60,000 nucleotides of DNA from Adiantum capillus-veneris (GCA_014529385.2 CM043956.1:91592721-91652720), one strand, 5' to 3'; counted from the stretch's first letter, positions 12,611-25,981 are shown. The notes: generated by a model not told the origin, from the letters alone. Made by a program: numbers and translations.

Positions 12611-13098
12611 TGTTGGGGATAAATAATGGATTCGCAAGGTGAGCTAGGTTAGCACCGACGAGCTGCTTGCTGTGGGAAAATTAAGAGACCAGATGCACGA
12701 CCCCAAGAAAAAAGCTTGAGTGACACTTAGATTGGAATTCAATTACAAAAGTTGTCGTTAACAACACTGCTAGATCAATTCCCGAGCAAGGGAGAGCTTA
12801 ATCCTCCCAAACTTTGCATGAGAGAGTAAAAATCAACCTCGGTTACACCTTGAAAGCTTATCAGCTTTAGTATGCCTGCTAATTAGAGCTTAAAATTGGT
12901 GCCCCTTTGCCTTGGTTGAGAGGAAGAGAGCCATTCCTAAGCTTGATTCCTTCTCGGAGCTTCCCTCTTCCGCTTGATTCACAATTTCGAGAACGAGAGA
13001 GATAGAGTGCTAGCTCGTTTGCCTCCTTGTATCCTCTTCTTTGCCACACTTCTCCTTCATGACTCTACTCCCCTTTGCTTCTCGAGAGACTTTGGAGC

Positions 13099-13145
<47 letters not shown>

Positions 13146-14691
13146 TAAGAATACTTCGTACCTCCTCCTCTTGCTTCTTTCAGTCAAGAGAGCAAGAGAG
13201 TGAGCCTCTTGCCTTGCTTAGTCGAGAGAGATAGGATGCGCACATGCAACAAACCCGGCAGAACGGCGGTGAGGGGAGAACTGCAAGCCTCAAATCGGCC
13301 TCTCACGCACATGCATAGAAATCTGCGCCGTTCATGAGCTTGTTAGGAGCCTTTTCAGCGTGTCAGAGCCTATCAGTATCACAAGCATTCCTGCTTCACC
13401 AACGGTGCTCGTCGGCTACAAACGACAATGAAGGGGGCAGTGACGTTTCAATAGAGCCGGTGGCGCAACAGTGGGAATCCTACAGGGGCGTCGTGGGCCT
13501 CAGGTGGGCCTTGTGCACTTTTCGAACGCTCGGAGAGCGCTAAGGCTTGCATGTGCGCACGCTAAGAGAGCGAGAGAGATACCCCTTTTCCTCCTTCGTA
13601 TTCTTCACTCTCCACTTGCTTCATACCCTTCTTTTCCTCACACAATACTCTTATCTCCCCTTTCACCTCGCCATAACTGATGTGGCATAGGACCCCATGT
13701 GATGATTGGCAGCTCGACCTTTGGAGCTCCACTGATTGGCTGTAGCTGGTACCGAATGGTGGCGCCCTGACGAGTTGAGAAACATTCGCTTCATGCTCAA
13801 CACCACCCAAGGCCCGTACCATTGCTGCGAGCGCATCTCTCCCCCCCTTCAGCTTTGTTTGCTGCTCATTTCCATTCCCCTTTCTACTTTCTTGCTGCTA
13901 AACAATTAAGCCCTAAACGGGTGGCCACCCTTTCCAAAGCCCTTATGGGAGGTCCTCCTTAGGTGGCCACATTCGAGGCCTCTTGCCTTCAAGTTGCAAG
14001 CATAGGCAAATGCATTTCGAGAAAGACCTTCCCTTTGCATTTGGTTAACAAGCCAAAGCTTCCTTGCCACAATCCATAATGGTATTCCACAATAAACATG
14101 TTCCAATAGACGACATTTTGCAATGAAAGCTCATCAATAACTTTATGTGCTTTCGTAAGGGCTTAATATTTGACATGTACATCAACCCAAGATTTGCTAA
14201 GCAAAACACATCTTGTTGATTCTTGACGCCACCATATTGGAATAACCTTGCAATCAATAGCTCCTCAAGCATGTTTGTGCTTTTCGAAGCACACCACATT
14301 TGACATATTTATTAACCAAAGCATTTTGGAGACCATTGCAATTGGCTTACATATTGACTAAGGCATGGGTGACGAGCTTAATTATTGCCAAACAAGCATT
14401 GCCAAATCTCATTAGGCATATATCTCGACCTAGATAGTATCGAGCACAAGTCTACCATCATACCCCGCTATCAATGCACTATAAGAGATGACATTCCGGA
14501 CAAGATGCTCCTCAAGAACTTATTGCTCTCTAAAGTACACCGTATTTGGCATGAATACTCAACATATGACATACATACAAACCACGGTAATCCAATAACA
14601 GCTGCCAACAATTTGTCCGAAAGTTGATAACACCCTCCAGGAAGTGGTATCTTCTCTGAGTCTCCCCCTTTGGACGCACAACATCACGACA
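12611..14691 (-). repeat. 3' LTR of the gypsy element (~2.08 kb)
   Basis: It aligns over nearly its whole length with 18405-20086 plus 25805-25981. Shared blocks include AAGAGACCAGATGCA near 12690/18471 and ACAAGATGCTCCTCAA near 14499/20070. A (GA)n array (13101-13143) sits at the same place in both LTRs. The internal edge at 14691 is set by where similarity to the other LTR stops and by the adjacent purine tract. Confidence 0.85.
13101..13143. repeat. (GA)n microsatellite inside the gypsy 3' LTR
   Basis: About 21 GA units, matching the longer array at 18941-19001 in the other LTR. The repeat was therefore part of the LTR when the element inserted. Confidence 0.95.
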
Positions 14692-14704
14692 TCCACCCCC
14701 TCTG
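14692..14704 (-). other. Polypurine tract of the gypsy element
   Basis: On the minus strand CAGAGGGGGTGGA lies immediately before the LTR start TGTCGTGATG, the standard position of the plus-strand priming tract. Confidence 0.75.
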
Positions 14705-14819
14705 AACCTGCACATCCTTCGACATGTGCCAACTATCTTCTTCATTAATTTGCATCATCAAAAGATTCATTAGACACATCGTCTGATGCATACATACCAT
14801 CATCATTCCTTGGTCATTG

Positions 14820-15482
14820 ATCTAAAATTTGATCCTCAAAATTGAACTCACCTTTCCATTTCTTGAACAATTTGATCCATTTCCCTGAAATAAGCACTCT
14901 AAGCTCAGTGCCATCGAGATCACATAACTTATATGTTACATTGTCATAAGCATGAAGCACAACATTTGGTTCAAACCAACATTTGACCATCTTTCACATA
15001 ACAGAGAATTGGTTTTCTAAGCTACTGTCATAAACAAGCACCCAATCACCATCTTTGATAGCATAAAGCAGTAGTCTATGCTTCTCATCAAATGCTGCTT
15101 TATTCTTCAACCTTGCCTCCTTGAGATTTTCTTTGGCTTGCTCAATGTGGAGAATACGTAAAGCAAGCAAATCTTCTGTAGACATACCTACTTCCTATGG
15201 CATTGTAGTCCAAGATATTACTGTCTCCTCTATGGGCATAATGTGTTTCTGTCCATGCATCAATTCAAATGGCATAAAACCTGTAACAGAACTATGCGTA
15301 GTGCGATCAACCCATAAAGCAAAAGGTAGCAGCTTAGGCCAATCACCATGATATGTCCTCGGCATGCCTTTGCAAAAGCCTTAACAATAGGTGAATGCCC
15401 TCTTTCACTTTTTTCATTACCTTCTGGATTGTATGGTGTAGTAAGAGCCAATTCGATACCCAAACGAACAAAAAACTAATAA
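14820..15482 (-). pseudogene. Ty3/gypsy integrase C-terminal relic
   Basis: Reading the minus strand from about 15482, the end of the integrase core is recognisable: LALTTPYNPEGN, then SERGHSPIVKAFAKACRGHI, including the catalytic-Glu region. After a degraded stretch come LRILHIEQAKENLKEARLKN and DGDWVLVYDSSLENQ, the usual C-terminal module, then a frame rich in Trp, Lys and Phe (SGKWIKLFKKWKGEF). Frameshifts and stops break it, and the N-terminal zinc-binding part is missing. Integrase inserts the cDNA copy into the host genome; this copy cannot function. Confidence 0.85.
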
Positions 15483-16662
15483 AGCATACCCTTGTGGGGT
15501 CATGGGGTCAAGCCTCACTTTGAGGATCTCGGGTTGATGTCAAAGCTGTATCAAATTTGGATTTTAATTCAAAGCCGTAGGATCTCGTTCTCATGGGCAC
15601 ATGTATCTAGATGCAAAGTTACGATAATAGGGAGTTTTTGGATCCTTTTTGGGTCCGCTAGCAATTGATCGTGCGTGCATGCTCTTTAAGGCGCCATCGG
15701 ACACCAAATCGAGCGCTCAACTGTAGTCTAATCACCCTTCAGGTTCGTAAGTAGTGTGTCCCACATTTGGCAGCTATTAAGGCTTCAAGGCAAATACCCT
15801 ATAGAGAGGGGCTTCCCACCCCAAGCTGCAAGGCCCCAAGAAAAATCTCTTTCCCACACTACATAGCTGGAGTTTCGGTCCCTGTTAAGGGCTTGCTCCC
15901 ATCAAGCTACATAAAAGCCTTTTATCGAGCATTCTCCCAAGGTTTTCCTCCAGCACCACACAAGCAACAAAAGACATGTATGTACTATTGGTGCACCAAG
16001 GCACAATACACATGAGCACACACACAGTGTGCACCATCATTGAAATGTATGCAAAATTAGTGAACAAAAGAACACATGGGTTTAGACATTACCTACACAC
16101 TTGAGTATACGATAAGACCTCCCATAAGCACAAGCACACACGGAAACGCACAAAATGATATGTATGTGTGTATTATACTGTTGGCCAAGATGGCCGCATC
16201 CTCAACACAATGGACCAATGAGGATAAAAAACAAGAAGAAAACAACGACATTAAGATAAAGACAACAAACAACAGCAACAACAATAAGATGAATACAAAG
16301 AAAAATTTGATGATGACTTTGACAAACAACTTTGCATATTTGAAGACGACATCAAAAACACATTTGACCCTCTGACACCGGAGGCAAATACACAAAACCA
16401 TTTGAAAGCACCACATTTGTATTTTGACCTACCACCTAGTTGCCTACAAATCTCTAGGGGATGTGCACACTTGGATCCTACACCCAATTGAAAATTCTCT
16501 GGGAGGATGTTGTGACTTTGGTCTTACACCTAGTTGACATTTCTCAGGGGAGGACATCTTTGTATTTTTGCGTGCTACATTTGACACTCACTGAGATGAT
16601 GCCCATCTACACATGAACACAAGAATGCTTTGTAAACCCCAAGTTTGGCTTAAGGGGGTGTA
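15483..16662 (+). other. Unassigned sequence, probably the interior of a truncated LTR element
   Basis: No coding region is recognised. The segment separates the integrase relic from the LTR at 16663 and ends in a polypurine tract on the plus strand. It is most simply the remaining interior of a plus-strand LTR element inserted into the gypsy element. An A/AC-rich stretch (16220-16320) is present. No left LTR is found. Confidence 0.4.
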
Positions 16663-16926
16663 TGTTAGGGTAAGCCCAACTTGTGGCACCACTATGGGAA
16701 AGCCCTCTATCCACCAAGGAAAGGATAGTTGATGACATGGTCCAATAGCAAGAGGATGAAACCCACCTAGCCAATGATTGTAAAGCGCCAAGCCTATATA
16801 GAGGCTGGTTTATAATTAATCAATTGCACTTTGACTCTTATCAATTGTGTCTATACTCTCACTCATGCTCTTGGCTTTGGCATAACCCTAACCCTAATCA
16901 CCATCTCTCTGACCCTAATCCTAACA
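16650..16926 (+). mobile_element. LTR with adjacent polypurine tract (3' end of a nested element)
   Basis: A purine tract TTAAGGGGGTG (16650-16660) is followed by TGTTAGGGTAAG at 16663, and the segment closes with ACCCTAATCCTAACA at 16926. The inverted TGTTAGG/CCTAACA ends and the length of 264 bp are typical of LTRs. A TATATA motif is near 16795. It lies in plus orientation between the gypsy gag and integrase relics, so it is a later insertion. Confidence 0.65.
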
Positions 16927-16979
16927 CCATGGTTAAGCTAAGGCTTCATCCTCCATAGCCTAACACTAATCATCATTGA

Positions 16980-17404
16980 TTAGGGAGTAAGCTTTAACAG
17001 CCACTAACCTATCACATAGCAGTTCTTGTGCAGATAAGTCCGTGTTTTTTTGCTCGATCCATTTCATAAAACTTTGTTTAGTTACCCTCTAAGAATCCTC
17101 AAGGAAATACTTCTCTTGCAATGCCTTTTTAAAACCCTGCAAATTTGGTCCTTGTGTAGTTTGTATCTCCCCAATTTGAGCCCTAAGATCTGGCACAAAA
17201 ATCGACTTCCCATTCCAATGGTCTTATGGTGGGAACAGGTAACTCATGTAGTTTTTCATGTGCACCTTCTCTTGATGGAACCATGTATTCCACAAAATAC
17301 ACTAAGAAGCCCACTATTTTGTAAAAGGAAGGTGGCCTATTAGCATACATAACATCTACAATCCCCTTGTGAATTGCTTTGAATGTGCCACTTAGGCTCT
17401 CCAT
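16980..17404 (-). pseudogene. Ty3/gypsy gag relic
   Basis: Minus-strand translation over several frames gives MESLSGTFKAIHKG, YKIVGFLVYFVEYMV, PLEWEVDFCAR, then FKKALQEKYFLEDS and SFMKWIEQKN followed by TDLSAQELL. The pattern (KALQEKYFLEDS..RVT..SFMKWIEQ) is one I associate with gag-like proteins of gypsy elements in seed-free plants, although that is from memory. An in-frame stop follows LEDS and at least one frameshift precedes it. Confidence 0.55.
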
Positions 17405-18404
17405 AGGCTACCACTGCATAACTGTTGATGGAAAGATAACTAAAATTGAAGCAAACAATGAATTTAAAGAGAGTACAATGGGAGAATGTTAGTTTCATTG
17501 TATCAAATAGATAAGACTTTATGTTACGTACAATAAGAATGGAGCACGGGATGTTCATCCAAGGTTAGCACCATGTCTTTGGCCATGTAGACATGTTGAA
17601 CCTTTGCTATCCAATCATATTAATCACTTTGAAGGCAAGAACATGACCTTTCCAATGGTTTTTCACTTCATCTCTTTGTGAACATCTTTTCATGGAGCAT
17701 TATTACCCAATCCTTCACACAAAAAGACATGGGTTTTCAAAGACCATATTCTTTGATGTTCTGAAAATCACACGAAGTTATGCTATGAGAAGGATGATGT
17801 GTAGAGGACGCCATGGAAGCTAAAGATCGGCGAGGAAGAGTGTGAAAATGCAATAGAAAGAGGGAAAGCTATCAACAAATGGAGGGAAGGTTAAAAAAGT
17901 AGACGTTTGAAAAAATGGGCGGTTTGTCATTAATGGTATTGTTTTGAGAGCCTGAAAAGAGACAATTTGGATCTTCTAGCTTGATTTTGTGAAATTAGAG
18001 AAAAAGGCCAGTACTTTGCATCCAAACTTTAAAGTTAGCCGCCAAAAACACCTAGATATAGCCGTTTTAGCGAAAGGACCAAGACATTTAACCATTTTCC
18101 ACCATGGAACCCTTCAATTGCTTCACGATCATCAATCCCATTATCCTCCATAGATTGTTCATAAACTTCGCAAAATTTGAAACATCTCGACCTTCAAACC
18201 GCTACAATTTTTCTATAACTACTTGTTGAGCTTTTCGTATCCGCTCATGTAGATGAAATTATCATTGTGCAGTCTAAACATTGTTGTTGCATGTAAGCAA
18301 CAAATTGCTGCATCATCTACTGCATCACTGCCTCTTACTGTGTAATCATCTATCTCTAATAAATTTTTCCACCCCGGCTCGTTTTGCGTCGAATTCACCA
18401 AAGA
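17405..18404. other. Gypsy leader region, non-coding
   Basis: This lies between the gag relic and the 5' LTR at 18405. No frame of note is present. The expected primer-binding site would be just left of 18405, where the minus strand reads TTGGTGAATTCGACGC. It does not match initiator-Met tRNA and I cannot assign it. Confidence 0.4.
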
Positions 18405-18937
18405 TGTCGGGGATAATGGGTTCACTAGGTGAGCCAAGTCAGCGCCAGGCTACTTGCCGTGGGAAAAATAAGAGACCAGATGCATGACACCAAGCAAAAA
18501 GCTTGAATGACGCTTAGATTATTTAAAATTGACACCCTAAAAGCCTTAACATGCTAACAACTAACCACAATGGAATTCATTGCAAAAGTTACCGTTAACG
18601 ACACTGCTAGATCAATTCCCAAGCTAGTGAGAGCTTAATCCTCCCACAATTCGCTTGAGAGAGTAAAAATCAACCCTGGTTACACCTTGAAAGCTTATCA
18701 GCTTTAGTATGCTTTTTATTAACACTTAAAATTGGTGCCCCTTTACCTTGGTTGAGAGGAAGAGAGCCATTCCCAAGATTGATTCCTTCTTGGAGCTTTC
18801 CTCTTCCACTTGATTCAAAATTTTGCTAGAGAGGGAGCTAGAGTGCTAGCTTGTTGCCTCCTTTGTACCCTCTTCTTTGCCACACTTCTCCTTCACGACT
18901 CTACTACCCTTTGCTTGGAGAGAGAAACTTTGTGGCC

Positions 18938-19005
<68 letters not shown>

Positions 19006-20086
19006 AGAATCTTTCATACCTCCTCCTCCTGCTTCTTTCAGTTGAGAGAGCAAGAGAGTGAGCCTATTGCCTTGCTTAGTAAAGAGAGAGAGTGAGAGAG
19101 ATACCCCTTTTTCTCCTTCATATTCTTCCCTTACCACTTGCCTCGTACCCTTCTTTTCCTCACACAATACTCTTATCTCACCTTTCCCCTCTTTTTGTTC
19201 CTTCCCATCAGTCACGATGCCTAGATTGATGTGGCATAGGACCCCATGTGATGACATGGCAGCCTGACCTCTAGAGCCCCACCGAATCAGCTGCAACTGG
19301 TACCAAATGGTGCCACCCCGACGAGCTGAGCAACATTCACTTCATGATCGACACCACCCGAGGCTCGTAGTGGCCACTGCAAGCACATCTCCCCCCCTTT
19401 CATCTTCGTTTGTTGCTCATCGCCATTCCCCTTCCTACTTTCTCCCCGCTACACACTTAAGCCCTAAACATGCGACCACCCATTCCCCATCCACATGCAG
19501 CTCTTTCCAAATCCTTATGGGCGGTCCTCCTTACATGGCCACATTCGCGGACTCTTGCCTTCAAGTTGCAAGCATAGGCGAATGCATTTTGTAAAAGGCA
19601 TTCCCTTCACATTCGGTTAACAAGCCAAAGCTTCCTTGCCACAATCCCTAATGGGCATATTCCACAATTAACGTGTTCTAATAGACAACATTTTGCACTG
19701 GAAGCTCATCAATGACTTTACGTGCTTTCGTAAGGGCTTCACACTTGACATATACATCAACCCAAGTTTTGCTAAGGAAAATGCATCTTGTTGATTCTTG
19801 ACGCTGCCATATTGGAATAACCTTGCAATCAATAGCTTCTCAAGCATGTTTGTGCTTTCTGAAGCACATCGCATTTGAAATACTTATCAACCAAAGCATT
19901 TTGGAGAACATTGCAGCTGGCTTACATATCGACTAAGGCATTGCTGATGAGCTTAATCATTGCCAAACAAGCATAAAAAAATCACCACATTAGGCATATA
20001 TCTCGACCTCGATAGTATCGAGCACAAGCTAACCCCTCTATCAATGCACTACAATAGATGACATTCTGGACAAGATGCTCCTCAAT
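18405..20086 (-). repeat. 5' LTR of the gypsy element, larger part
   Basis: Matches 12611-14500 of the 3' LTR. Similarity breaks exactly at the TCAAT target duplication at 20082-20086 and resumes at 25805. It includes a (GA)n array at 18941-19001, longer than its partner. Confidence 0.85.
18941..19001. repeat. (GA)n microsatellite inside the gypsy 5' LTR
   Basis: About 30 GA units, roughly 18 bp longer than the array in the partner LTR. Confidence 0.95.
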
Positions 20087-20579
20087 TGCTATAAACGAAA
20101 GCACAGAGAGCCCTGCAAAATGGAAAAAACAACATACTACAAGCCATAATCGACAAAACTCTATACCTGACAAATAACTTGTGCACCATAATCACTGCCA
20201 CACACGAACATAGAAGGAAAGAGAGCGGGAGAGAGCAAGAGAGCACATGGAGGCGCACCTCCTAGAGCGGAGTGCTACGCCGACACGGAGAGAGAGAGAG
20301 TAGAGATGAGAGGAGAGAAGAAGACGCAAGCACTGGGTACAATCTCCCCCCATGCAAGAGTGACCATTTCCCTCTTGCAAGTATTTCATTTATAGATTTC
20401 TTGAATGGTCAAATTGAGTACAAACTGGCCGACCGGTCATAAATGGCCAAAACTCATAAAAAAGCAGTTGAATAATAAAATGTACAATATATATAGATTT
20501 CCATTCGCATTGGCCTAGCTCGGTCTAGTCTTTTCCACCTGTCAGCTGCAATAAATAATAAAATATCAATTCCATAACA
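20087..20579 (-). repeat. 3' LTR of the nested element
   Basis: Near-identical to 25314-25804 apart from scattered substitutions and a few short indels. Followed on the plus strand by ACCTCTCCGTTGG, the complement of a purine-rich priming tract. Confidence 0.93.
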
Positions 20580-20989
20580 TACCTCTCCGTTGGAAAGCAA
20601 CTATCCTCAATTGCGAAGATAAAATCTGCAAAGAATACTTGTCAAAAACAATGATTAGAAATCTATATCCATTAGTAAAAAATCCATAAAATTAGACAAC
20701 ATTGCTTATGCTTGCCGTCATCCACATACTACCTATTCTAGTGTCCCATACCACTAGAATAAGTAGTATATGTCATACCTTGATGAATCAAGATATCATT
20801 GGTCACACTCATCATTCAATAATCAATTCTCATCAATCTCATGTTTACTTTCATAAATACTGTCGTGACAGAAAAACATCATATACCAATTCCCAATCCA
20901 ATTCCAAATATCTACCAACACAGCCATTTTAAATCCAAATCCAAATATCCTTCATTTTGTATACCCGGTTAACAAAATCATACTAGCTT

Positions 20990-21230
20990 CGATGGTGGCC
21001 AGCCACCACTGCAACATGATTTTGTGATCGGTGTTTCCTCAACCGACGACTCTACACCAAGAAGACGTGCTGCCTAAATTGGGAATCTGCACTAATGCTG
21101 CCTAAATCGACGAATCTGCATTTGATATTATGTAAAGTTCTGAATCTGTTGTGTATTGTGTGGTGCCTAAATCGGCAAATTGGCACAGGATGAATGTTTA
21201 CACACTGCCTAAATCGGCAACTTTGTGTGC
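20990..21230. repeat. Array of imperfect palindromes (TGCCTAAATCGGCA type)
   Basis: At least five copies or variants of TGCCTAAATCGGCAAAT spaced 25-90 bp apart. The core pairs TGCC with GGCA around a short AT-rich loop. The array lies inside the nested LTR element near its 3' LTR. Similar motifs recur at 36965-37110 and 37365-37420, next to a related LTR relic. Confidence 0.75.
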
Positions 21231-22929
21231 TTGTGACCAATGGACCAAGCAAGGCATAAAAAGAAAACATTTTCCACATAATTGACACCAAATTAGAGTA
21301 TGTTCCAATAGCGAAGCACTTACAAATTGTGGCTCAATATCCCAGAGCACCCTAGCTCAAATGAGGAGCTGCATAGCTAATGAATAATCATGTCAATAAA
21401 AAGTTCATACAATGCAAGTAGTAAGTCTTGACCGTAGCAGAGTTGGAGTATTCAGTTGACAAAACAATGCATATAAAAAATGTGTGTCGTAAAGGAGGGA
21501 CAAACCTAGAGGATATTCTGCATCTAAAAATGTATGTACCTGTGCGTGCGTGCATAGAGAGCTATAATTGAAATAATTTAGATTAGGGGCTCACACAAAA
21601 ATAGAATACTTGTACAAGCTAGAGAGGGTTGAAACTGTGGTGTTTTGAAGAGGAGCAATAGACACATCCAGAGGTTGTCACAATTATATACAAGAGAGTT
21701 AGTATACTTAACAAAGGAAGTGCTTAGTAAGAGATGAGGTAGATAGTGGATCGGTACACAAAGAATTTTAGACAAGAATATTTATGAACGGTGTTAGTGG
21801 AATATCACCTGAATGTGATAAGGAACACTGTAAAAATAAAAGAAGGGGATTTGCGGTGTGATTAGTGAGCTTCATGAAAAATTATTCTACTTAATAACGA
21901 AATATACATACTTAAGATGATCGACAAACTAGAGAATATAGAGATTGTTTGAGCAGCAGCTAGCAGAGAGAGACTATTAATGAAGTAGGTCATAGAAAAG
22001 TCTAGTGAATAATGAGAACATTTTCAAAGAAAATGGGAAGCATCCTCCAATAAGTGAATTGCATGAAGAAGGAGTGTTGGTATTCAATTAGTAATCATAG
22101 TGAGAACTAGAGGAATGGGAAGAGAACAATCATTACAAAATCCATACTGTGAAGCTCTTTCGGTTTTGACATTGTTTGAGTTAGATTTGCTTGCAATGTA
22201 TCAAAACTTGTAAACTTGTATAAAAATGTGTTATCACGGGGTGTTTGATACGTGCTGTGTGTTACTACATAAAACTAATTATTTTTTTATTGGTTGTAGG
22301 TGGGTGTCATATGAATTGTGTCGTGCTTCTACTTGGGTGGGCTATGCACATTGGGTGCTACAACATGATGATCCTGAGTGGGATTGATTTACAAAAGACG
22401 ATTTAGATCGTCGTAGCGCAACTTTTTTTGAAGTGAAACATTTACGGATATGTATGTGTTTAAAGTGTGATGTGGCTACCTATATGGCGTGGGCATGATG
22501 GCAAACTACAAGCATACTAATTTGAGACAAACAAAATAAAGGAATGCTACATACGTGTAAAATGGTAGGGCCCTTGGCGCCTACACCTTCCTCAATGGAG
22601 AAAGAAAATGTGATCTAAAGAGTGCAAAGGAGTAGGGAGATCGACCATTGTGTGTAAAGTAAAGGTAGAAGAAGGTGATTTAACCAGTTTTGACAATGCT
22701 TGATGCTTAAGAGGATAAGCTCGTAGAGAAGTTCAATTGTACCTAATAGCTTGAGGCGCGCGAAGCCCCACTAGTGCCCCACATTGATCGTTGCTAGCTA
22801 TGAAGCGTAACATCATAGGAAACTATCCCAAGAGACCTTAAAGATTTATTGCCCAATGGAGAGAGAGAGAAATAAAATGAAATGTTATATTAGTAGTCTC
22901 CAAAAGACAAAATTACCTATGAGAACAAA

Positions 22930-23345
22930 ATGATACGATGTTGGTGCATCTAATACAATGTGTGCGTACAAAAATGAAATGAAGTAAAGTGTAATACTTA
23001 AAAATAAGACTAAAACTAAAAGCCAAAAATCATTTATTAAAATCAGCATCATCATTGTCAAGTCAGTCGTTCGAGAAAGGATTGCACAGGTCGCTCACTG
23101 AAGAGCTTCGTCAATGGCCGCCTTTGTAAGTAGCCGTAGTACTGGGAGGGGGTAGAGAGATAGCGAAATGAAATGAAGTCAAAAGTTCATGGGACCAAAC
23201 TCAGATAGTTCTTATTGATCTAATCCAATGTGTGGATACAAAATAAAATGAAGTACATTAAAATATTAAATTTTAAAAATGCTAAAGCTAAAGCGCAAAA
23301 AAAAACTCGGCAGATTAATCGCCATCATCATTGTTGATGCCCGAG
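22930..23345. repeat. Diverged direct duplication within the nested element
   Basis: Two segments (about 22930-23090 and 23190-23345) share CTAATMCAATGTGTG, AAATGAAATGAAGTA, an A-rich stretch and ATCATCATTGT. They are old and diverged. I see no coding frame. Confidence 0.6.
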
Positions 23346-24048
23346 GATGCGCTGTAACGAGCATCAGTCTCACGGAGTGTTGAATCCCATGATCGAGTCT
23401 TCCAACTCATCGTGTGCCAATTGAGCCCATGGTGGTCGGCAGAGGGAATCAAGAGAGACTTTGCGCTTCTTGGCATGGCCACCCTTGAGGAGATCCTAGA
23501 CTGCATGAACGCCCAGTTCACCATTTTGCAGCAATAGATTCAACACCATCCTGGCACAGATTTGAGAACAGTTGAGACTCGAGGTATTGGAGCCCATTGG
23601 TGTCCAAAATGGACTTATTGTCCACCCAACAAATGATCAAACAACAGCAAGACAACGTTAGAATGCTGCAGTCGGTGCTGGTCTTGATCAGTGAAGTGCT
23701 AGTCTAGAGAGTGTGATGGGGTCCATCACAAAACTAGATAGAGGGAGGACTACTGCAAAGAGCCTTAGAGTGGGAGAGAGATATGGTTGATGGTGGCTCT
23801 GAGAGAGAGAAGGTAAGAGATGAGCTGGGTGGCCGCCGATTGGGTGCAGGGTATGCATGCAGTGGTGGTGGGTAGCCCACCATGCGCAATAAGTGGTTGG
23901 CGGCTCTAGTTGATTGCGACACCGCTGGTTGACAAGTGAGGGAGAGAGTAACCTGTTGACGAGGGGGGGAAGGTGTTTTTGTGTGTGTGCAATTGTGAGA
24001 GAGAAAGAGTTAAGTAGCAGCAGTGAGAACTTGCCTATGACGGCTCGC

Positions 24049-24179
<131 letters not shown>

Positions 24180-25300
24180 CGTGCCAGCATGGGGCAATCA
24201 AGGAGTGTGCAAGTGTGTTTGTCACTTGTTGTGTGTGTCTGTGTGTGGGGCCACCATGCATGAGTGTCATAATGCTTTAACCGCCACCGACAAAGTTGGT
24301 GTGGACTGGTGACTCTCAATGTGCATGGCAAGCTGTAAGTTTACAAAAAAAAACGTGGGGAAAAGGAGCATTGTCACTGCCCGATATCATCCAGCTTGCC
24401 TGAGCATGTGTGCATGACAATTGACCATGCAGTGGGAGTGTGCATGCTGCTAAGAGCAAGTTGTTGTTCCAGTGTGCATGGGAGCACCACTGCTGATCGT
24501 GCTGCAGTTTATGCTAGTGGATGGCCGCCATTGTTTGGCCTTTGTGGCATGCGCTAATTCAAGCAGTAAAGAAGATCTACATGCTAGCAGGAGAGTTGGA
24601 TCAAAGCGACCAAAAACGACCAATATCCCACTTTTTTTTGTCATTATTATTATTATTTTAAAAAATTATTTTCTATGGGGCTCTTTCCCGCTCGGGTGAG
24701 TAATTGATCTCATGCCACTTCTCTTCCATATGGTATTGCTCGGTGTGAGCCGACCATCCTTCAACACTCCAGTTGTGCTACAACGATGTTCATCGTCTCC
24801 CTCGGTGGCCGCATGGTGTCTCGTATGATTGCCCCTCTTCTGCTTTTGCAATCATTTATAGAATGTCTATTCCATGTTCCCCTTGAGTGGTAAACCTTGA
24901 GTTCAAACCGCATCGAAAAGGTCTTTCGTACGACACAACACCTCAAATTCTTCTTCTATCGTTTTTCTTTAAACGGTTTCTCTCTTCTTGAAAGCCATCA
25001 GGTGATCTCACTATTGAAATCCTTACTAACATATCATCAGTAGCAATTTCTTATAATAAAATTATTTGATTTAAATAACTATGCATAAATATGAACGGCT
25101 AAATCGTACACAACATGAAATTTGATAAAAAGATGCAACCTATCTAGAAATGATAAAGAGAATAAAAAATAGGCACCAATAATGATATCATGAGAGAACT
25201 TATCTTTGATAAATGGATGTGTTAACAATCTCCATAGCCATAAATTAGTTCCTATGTCTTCCTTTGTTGCTCTCCACAGCATGCAAGAGCGTTGCCTTGA

Positions 25301-25312
25301 GCTCTGATACCA
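25301..25312 (-). other. Primer-binding site (initiator-Met tRNA) of the nested element
   Basis: On the minus strand TGGTATCAGAGC begins one base after the 5' LTR end. This is the standard plant site complementary to the 3' end of initiator-Met tRNA, and it fixes the element's orientation. Confidence 0.9.
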
Positions 25313-25313
25313 C

Positions 25314-25804
25314 TGCTACAAACGAAATCACAGAGAGCCGTGCAAAATAGCAAAAACAACATACTACAAGCCATAATCGACAAAACTCTATACCTGACAA
25401 CTAACTTGTGCACCATAATCACTGCCATACACGAACATAGAAGGAAAGAGAGCGGGAGAGAGCAAGAGAGCACATGCAGGTGCACCTCCTAGAGCGGAGT
25501 GCTACGTCGACACGTTGAGAGAGTAGAGATGAGAGGAGAGAAGAAGACACAAGCACTGGGTGCAATCTCCTCCCGTGCAAGAGTGACCATTTCCCTCTTG
25601 CACGTATTTCATTTATAGATTTCTTGAATGGTCAAATTGAGTACAAACTGGCCGGCCGGTCATAAATGGCCAAAGCTCATAAAAGAGCACTTGAATAATA
25701 AAATGTACAATATATATATAGATTTCCATTCGCATAGGCCTAGCTCGGTCTAGTCTTTTCCACCTGTCAGCTGCAATGAATAATAAAATATCAATTCCAT
25801 AACA
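25314..25804 (-). repeat. 5' LTR of the nested element
   Basis: Pairs with 20087-20579. It is bounded by the primer-binding site on the left and by the TCAAT target duplication on the right. Confidence 0.93.
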
Positions 25805-25981
25805 TCAATAACTTATTCCCCTCTAAAGTACACCGTATTTGGAATGAATAATCAACATATGATGTACACATCAACCACGATAGTCCAATAACAACTGCCA
25901 ACAATCTGTCCAAAAGCTGATAACACCCAAGAAGCGGTATCTTCTTTGAGTTTCCCCCTTTGGACGCATAGCATCATGACA
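25805..25981 (-). repeat. 5' LTR of the gypsy element, smaller part
   Basis: Continues the interrupted LTR (matches 14515-14691), starting with the second TCAAT copy and ending CATCATGACA. Confidence 0.85.

Noticed and set aside
12611-14691. A host gene in the conserved pair of ~2-kb sequences
   Set aside because: Conservation between the two copies is explained by their being LTRs of one element; no frame is shared between the copies.
16880-16926. CCCTAA-like units near 16.9 kb suggesting an interstitial telomere repeat
   Set aside because: Only three or four irregular units, with spacers, and they form the terminus of an LTR (CCTAACA end). Not a telomeric array.
22140-22600. Possible gene in an AT-rich interval of the nested element
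   Set aside because: No frame above about 40 codons with protein-like composition.
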